DNA of 64,000 nt from Lobulomyces angularis (lineage: Eukaryota; Chytridiomycota; Chytridiomycetes; Lobulomycetales; Lobulomycetaceae): positions 65,035-129,034 of the forward strand of contig JADHYX010000002.1 in assembly GCA_027604685.1 (NCBI GenBank), read 5' to 3'. The position numbers and the translations under genes are program-made. Below are positions 58,272-64,000 of the stretch, piece after piece; position 1 is the stretch's first letter, and the number at the start of each line of letters is the position of its first letter. The notes under the pieces were generated by a model that was not told the DNA's origin, searched no databases, and saw only the letters and a list, made by a program, of their open reading frames with translations.

Positions 58272-58344
58272 CTAAAATTTAGGGTTTTAATTCAAACTAC
58301 TCTTTCTAAACAAAACATCAACTTGCAAGAAAAGGATACCATTT

Positions 58345-58910
58345 ATGCGCACCATTCAAAACTCTGGTAGACTATTTAGATATAGAAACTTAATGGTTTC
58401 AACCTTTATCAACCATAATCAAAAATCTTGTTCCAGTTTAAAAGTAACCAATAAGTAATTGCCTTATATTGATGATTTAAGAATGCTAATTCTTTTTCTA
58501 CATATTATTAGTATGACTGAGGATGATTTTTTTCACCAAAATGCAGACAAAACTTTGGAAAGTATACAAGATAATTTGGATGCATTGGATGAGAATTATG
58601 ATATTGAAGGTTTTGATTTACTTTTTTCAGTAAGTTTCGTTTTTTATGTATATATTTATTTTTAACCATTTGGTAGAGTGGAGTTTTAACCGTAAAATTT
58701 GGAGTGAAAGGAACTTATGTTTTAAATAAGCAGCCTCCCAACAAACAGATATGGTTATCATCTCCAGTATCTGGACCTAGAAGGTTTAATTTTAATACTA
58801 AGAATAATAATTGGATTTCAAGTAGGGAGGAAGATAATCAATTGGTTTTGGAAACTCACTTATCCAATGAGATATCCAAGTTGTTGGGAGTAGAAGATTT
58901 AAAAATTTGA
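58345..58910 (+). CDS. YFH1: Frataxin (mitochondrial iron-sulfur assembly)
   Basis: Activates cysteine desulfurase in mitochondrial Fe-S cluster assembly. The first exon, [20 protein letters not shown], is an Arg-rich presequence. An intron with donor GTAATT (about 58456) and acceptor TATTAG joins VTN to [20 protein letters not shown], which contains the acidic ridge. [58 protein letters not shown] and the C-terminal [15 protein letters not shown] follow; the Trp in QIWLSSP is present. Length about 160-170 residues. Its start is 73 nt from the divergent coiled-coil gene. Confidence 0.92.
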
Positions 58911-59142
58911 TATTCATAATTTTTTTGTTAGAATCTAAATTTATTTATTACCAATTTCAGCATCAACATTTAAAATAGATTTTATGTGATATAAAACTTA
59001 AGTAACTACACAAATTTAGAGATTAAAATTCACAATTTTTATAATTTGTTTTATAAAAATAGTGTATTTATAGTAAGTATCTTTTTTACACAAAAGAAAT
59101 TGGTTTCTTTTTAATTGAAAATTACCTGTGTAACTGTACAAT

Positions 59143-59888
59143 ATGAGTTCTCTTCAAAACGAAGTTGCTGGTAATATTAATTATATTAAATGAAAATATA
59201 TAATGGCGCATTAATGGGTTTTAAAAACAAACAATATAGAAAGGAAAAAGAGATTAGCTGAATGGAAAAAAAGAAAACAGGAAGGAACATCGAATAAAAA
59301 GCAAAAAACTTCCACTAATGGAAATACTCAAACAAAAGATACTTTTATAGATGTCATAAATTTTCGTAATTATACACCTAGTGACAAAAGGGATGTAGAT
59401 CAAGATGATTACAAAGGTTTGCAAAATTCTACTAAAGAAGCAAAAAAGACAAATGATATCATTGAGGAAGTTGGTGCTATTGAAAAACAAGTAAAGCTAC
59501 ACTCTAAATAAAAAAAAGCTAATAAAAATACAACAGGTTAAAGAATTTGAAAACGATGCCAAAAAAGCTGAAGAATCTAGAATTAAAGAATTAGGTGAAG
59601 TTAGATATTATTTTTTATCAGTATTAAAATATCTTTTTAGATTTATACAATTTGGCTCCAAAAAAAGCCGATTTCGATTTAAAAAGAGATTTAGATAAGA
59701 AATTAGAAAAATTGGAAAAAAAAACAAAGAGTTCTATAACACAGTTGATACGTAATCAAATTAAAATTAAAGTTGCTAATATATGTATATATATATATAT
59801 TTTTTTTTTAGGCGAAAGATTAAAGGCTAGTGGGGAATTAACTGACGGCAAAGACAATGTAAATAATTCTTTTTCTGATGAAGAATGA
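59143..59888 (+). CDS. Spliceosome factor CCDC12/Cwf18
   Basis: Component of the activated spliceosome (NTC-related). Exon 1, MSSLQNEVA, joins through a GTAATA intron to ERKKRLAEWKKRKQE. A basic linker and DVINFRNYTPSDKRDVDQDD follow; this is the LRNY-P motif of the family. VKEFENDAKKAEESRIKELG, then DLYNLAPKKADFDLKRDLDK, KLEKLEKKTKSSITQLIR and ERLKASGELTDG complete the family pattern of 'LAP.KPDWDLKRD...KLEKL...T..AI..LIRERL'. The last intron contains a TATATATA tract. The stop is at 59886-59888. Confidence 0.9.
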
Positions 59889-60158
59889 AAAAATTTTAAA
59901 ATGTTAAAAAAGTTTTATTTTTAATTAATTTTTTTTTTCTGTAAAGTACTAATAAATAATATTTATTCGCTATTTTGTTTATTTCTACAATATTAAAATG
60001 TAATGGTCAGTTGAATTTTTTTACATGATGCTTATTTGGAAAAAAAAATTATATATTGATTTTGAGGTTCCAAAAATGTGTTGTGTTTTAAAAATTAGAG
60101 ATATAAACGCTTAGAATGTTAGTACAAAATTAATTTGAGAATCCGGTTGATTCAAACT

Positions 60159-63100
60159 CTAATCTATAATTTCATGTCCCAAAACACTTGTCCGTAAATC
60201 TTGTGGTAGCAAATTCAAAAGCTTTTCAAATTGAATTAATAAACTCTCATACTGCTTAACAGTTGGTATGAAAATTCCCATACTGCCCTCTTTAGATTTA
60301 ATACTACTGTCAGCTAGAATATTTTTTTTATTGCTATTCAACAAAGAACTTGAGGTATTTTCTATATTATTTAATTTTCTAGTTTCATTTAAATGTTGAA
60401 TTGCTTTCAATTCCTTTAATTTATTTCTTAGAAAATTCAAATGCTTATTTGAATTTTCAATGTTACATGTAAGTGATGTTGAATTGCTGAAATGTTTATT
60501 TTCAAAGCAGCTTTGTACAGGTGAAAAAGGTTTGGGAGAAATATTTACAACGGAGGCAGAAAAGTTAACAGCGGATTGGTTTCCACTATTTGACATTAAC
60601 GCTGCATTTGAAAAATTGTTAGGTCTGTTTAGTTGTGTCTGTTCTAATTCTCTATCAATTATTGCCTAGAAAAACAAGTTAAATTACAAATGTTATTCTT
60701 TTCTTTACAGCAGGAACAGGACGTGGAGGTGACGGACTACGAATAATCCATTGCTGATCGTTTGAATTGAATGGTGTTGATGGATTAGAATATTCGATTA
60801 AGTCACCATTCAATGTATAATATGGAAAATATCGATTCTGCAAAATTTTAATAATTAAAAATTATTGAAAATTTCATTTCAATTTAAAATTACCAGTTCA
60901 TCTCGAATTCTTAACAAAAGATCAACACATTCCACTTCACTTCTCGGATCAGGGGTATCATGTCTGGCCCATTCCAATATATTTGCCTCGCAAATTACTT
61001 CTAAATATCGCCTTCTCCATTCTCTAAAAACTTCACTTGTCTTTTGTTGCAGCCACGACGCAAAATTTGGAGACATCAAAAATGCTCTGTACAGTTCCGA
61101 TGCGCTTCGCTTTAATGAAACTGAAAGTGCTGGTGCTACGAAAGAAAATATTAACACTACACATACTTTCAATTATTACTTGAAGTTTCAATAGATTTCA
61201 AAAAAGTTTCCTGCTTAAAAGGTCTTATTTCAGGCCTACCACGCAATGTAGTCAAAGTCATAGACATTTGATTTCCTACAACTAAACCCTCAAAGTAACG
61301 ATTTAGTGGTTGCAAAAATCTATCCGTTAATTCAACGAAATGGTGCCGCAGCATATTATTTAGTTGTGGTGCTAAAATGAAAGAAATTTTAGGTGCCAGG
61401 GTATTGATAAAAGTCAACCTTTGCAGCCCCTAATAGCAGCTTCAACTACGTCTTTCAAAAGTTTTTTATCTTTTGAAAAAAAGGGTTTGTGTTTGCAAGC
61501 GATACTCTTCCCAAAAAAAAATTAGTAAGGATTAATTTAAAAGAAAGAAATATAAAACCTGAATAACGGAAGGCTCAGCAGGATTGATAACTTGATTAGG
61601 TTTCATTTCTGCAGGTGTTGGGGAAGCGCCTCTTAATGCTTGTTTTAAAGATTTCATAGATGATGGAGGTGATGAAGGGCGAAGGCTATCAAATAAAAAA
61701 TAGTTTAATTCTTGATTAATTAATTTTACCTATTTATTTTTGGATCATCGTTTCTAGTGTTGGAGGAGCGATTAATTACTTTTGTAACTCTAATCACATG
61801 TGGCCAATGTTCTAATAATTTCACGAAGACCGGGTTTGTTACTCCCAGAATGGTAGACGATGGAGCTGGCTATATTCAAATTAGGATTTTTAAAGGTCTG
61901 ATATTTACCCTATTCCTATTGGCGATATTTTTAAAATCGGAGTCTTGTATTGTAAAATATGGTCGAAAATCACCACCAAAAGGAATCTAAAATTATAATT
62001 AAAAAAAGAAAAAATTGAATATGTTGTTAAAATAACGATGCTAAATATAATACAGGTTTAATTAACTCCACAAATGCTAAAACTGCATCACTAGCACCCT
62101 TAGGAGTATCCGCAATTACAAGAATTGGTTCCCCTATGACCATTAACTCCCAACAAAGCCACATGATTTCCAAAGATCGTGCAAAGAGTTCATATAATCT
62201 TGAAGGACAACAAAGAGTTGAAGGTAGCAAAGATATTTTGCTTCCTTTGACAACTTTTCCAATATCTGGAGAGTTTTCTCTTAACGGTGGTGTGCATGAA
62301 AGAGAGAAGTTATTTTGTACTGAATTATGTTCTTTGACAGTACTAAAATTTGCAACATTTTTTTTTAAAGGATTAACAACTGAGTTACTAGGGTTTCGAG
62401 ATTTTGGGATTTCATGAAAGAGTGGAAACGAAGGACTAGGAGGAAACAAAAAGGACTTTTTTACATTAAAGAATGGTAACTGCATTGCAATTGGAGAATA
62501 ACCTGGATATGGTGAAGCTTGAGAAGGTGGTGATGGCCTAAAAATGTAATCATAAAAGATAAATATCAACTTAAGAAATGTTATTCACCAAGCAGCAATT
62601 TCATTACAGGCTTTTACTAATAGTTCGTAAGAGGTAGTTCCTGGAAGGCAAGATCCACCTAAATTTTGCTCTGAAGAACATTCGCTATGTTTCTTTGAAT
62701 AGGAATTTCGATCAGCAATTAAGCAATCCATAACTTTTGCTCCCAGAAGTTTTACAATCAATAAAAATAGTCCTCTCCATGGATGAGGGGACAGTATTAC
62801 AAGAGATTTCTATTAACAAAATCGAAAAAATTACATCAATTTCAAAATCTGGAGTAAAAAATACCTGGAAGAAGCCTCTCCTGATTTCTGAATTACTTTG
62901 CTGTCTAAAAAAAACGTAGCCATAGCAGTATCCATCGGAATCAATTGGAATGGTACATGGCTTTTCTTTGCTTTCATCAAACAAAATGGGTTGTGCTGCT
63001 GATTCACTTCTGGCAAAAGTGAATTTAGGAGATGTTTGCGGTGAAGTATTCATTTCGGGTTGTGATTGTTTGTATAAATAATTGGAATAAGGTCCATTTC

Positions 63101-63991
63101 TCATTCTAAAACTAAAATTACTATCACCAACATGAGCACTTGAATTACTATCAGGAAAAGCTGAAAATGATATGTTTTTCTGTTCTGTATCTGTCAAATA
63201 CACCTTTGGATATACACATTCTAACGCTAGTATTAAAAAAGTTTATTTAAAATTCTATATTTTTAATTACTTACCCTGCCCCACTTCCAAATCAAAATTT
63301 ACAACACAAAAACAAAGTGCCCATTGCCAAAAAGCGCTTAATTTTTTTTCGTTTCCAACAAAGTTTTTTTCTGTCTTACTTTCTAGATTATATTGATTTG
63401 AAAGCATAGATGTATCTTTTTCGATTGGTTTTGGTTGTAAATCATTGGTATTAAGCTGCAAATCTGCAATTAAACTTTGATTTTTATTGTTTTTTGTTGC
63501 CTCTGGGATGGTGCTTTTACAAGAATATTTATCTAATTCTGCAAGGTTTGTTTCTTGTGGTGAATCCTGCAGAACTAAAGAAGGGGAAGAATTTGTTTTG
63601 TGCATCTTTGAATGAAGGGAACAATCTGATGCGTCACTGACAATTGAATTTAATAGTGAATTAGGCACCTCTGACTTAAAATTGGAGGTTATGGAAGAAC
63701 GAAAAGTTAAATTATCTGAAATGTGAGCTTGTTAAATACAGTAATATTAAAAGAATCAATAAGCTTACCTGCACTATCAGATCTGACAATTGTTTTTTTA
63801 CGTGGTGTTACTTTTATATCGTTTAATGGTATGGTGGTGTAATTACTTTGTACAATAAAATTTTTATTTTGAGATTGAATATTATGACTGCTCATTGAAT
63901 GAACACTTCTATTTCGATCTAAATCTAAGGACTTGCATCTTACATCAACATCTTTTAGTTTATTTATGTTATTTAAATCCGATAAATCCAT
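60159..63991 (-). CDS. DENND6-type Rab guanine nucleotide exchange factor
   Basis: DENN-domain protein, a GEF for Rab14-like GTPases on recycling endosomes. The N-terminus ([20 protein letters not shown]) and next exons are Ser/Asn-rich and longer than in animals. The DENN core then follows: [184 protein letters not shown] and [14 protein letters not shown]. The C-terminal exon has [20 protein letters not shown], equivalent to the family's closing segment. About ten exons; the window ends 9 nt after the start, so 5' sequence is missing and an earlier exon is possible. Confidence 0.9.
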
Positions 63992-64000
63992 TTCTTAAAA

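Overview
The window reads as nuclear DNA of an AT-rich fungus from an early-diverging lineage. Almost every housekeeping gene is cut by short spliceosomal introns, mostly about 35-190 nt, with GTAAGT/GTATG-type donors and T-rich TTTAG acceptors. Homopolymer runs are everywhere, and two short N runs (13026-13041, 38654-38663) show it is a draft scaffold. A fungal-type Ssr4 (SWI/SNF-RSC subunit) argues for Fungi. An ARL2BP/BART homologue, usually kept in lineages with cilia or microtubule-based ARL2/3 pathways, argues for a basal or flagellated fungus (cryptomycete or chytrid-like). Frataxin and ADCK1-type genes show it keeps conventional mitochondria. The species is inference, not proven.

Layout. 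1-15.5 kb is a dense housekeeping block: an unknown 5'-truncated gene, the Ypt1/Rab1 GTPase, a CMTR1-like cap methyltransferase, a large Arg/Asp-repeat protein, ARL2BP, eIF3e, the tRNA deaminase ADAT2, a damaged pair of small genes inside an inverted repeat beside an assembly gap, an Srp40/NOLC1-like nucleolar protein and a cytosolic 5'-nucleotidase III.

15.5-27.7 kb is different. It is more AT-rich, its ORFs are intronless, and few are recognisable. It holds short secreted precursors with dibasic (Kex2-type) sites, a multi-pass membrane protein, two paralogous proteins with a PD-(D/E)XK nuclease-like core, and a membrane-anchored Fic-domain protein. A four-copy repeat of about 107 bp sits upstream of the last three genes. 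This looks like an accessory or effector-type island.

27.7-64 kb returns to housekeeping genes: S-formylglutathione hydrolase, an ADCK1-like ABC1 kinase, Notchless/Rsa4, ARS2/Serrate, a ZC3HC1/NIPA-like zinc finger protein, SAICAR synthetase, a four-finger C2H2 transcription factor, a DUF3605 protein, a three-RRM protein, a CAMK-family kinase, a 254-bp Tc1/pogo-like mini-element, Ssr4, a RalGAP-alpha-like Rap-GAP protein, a GNAT acetyltransferase, a coiled-coil protein, frataxin, CCDC12/Cwf18 and DENND6.

The housekeeping genes fall into RNA processing (CMTR1, ARS2, CCDC12, RRM protein), ribosome and translation (Srp40, Notchless, eIF3e, ADAT2), membrane traffic (Ypt1, DENND6, RalGAP-alpha) and metabolism. 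They are not an operon. Gene models were assembled by hand from reading frames and splice signals, so exon borders are approximate except where stated.
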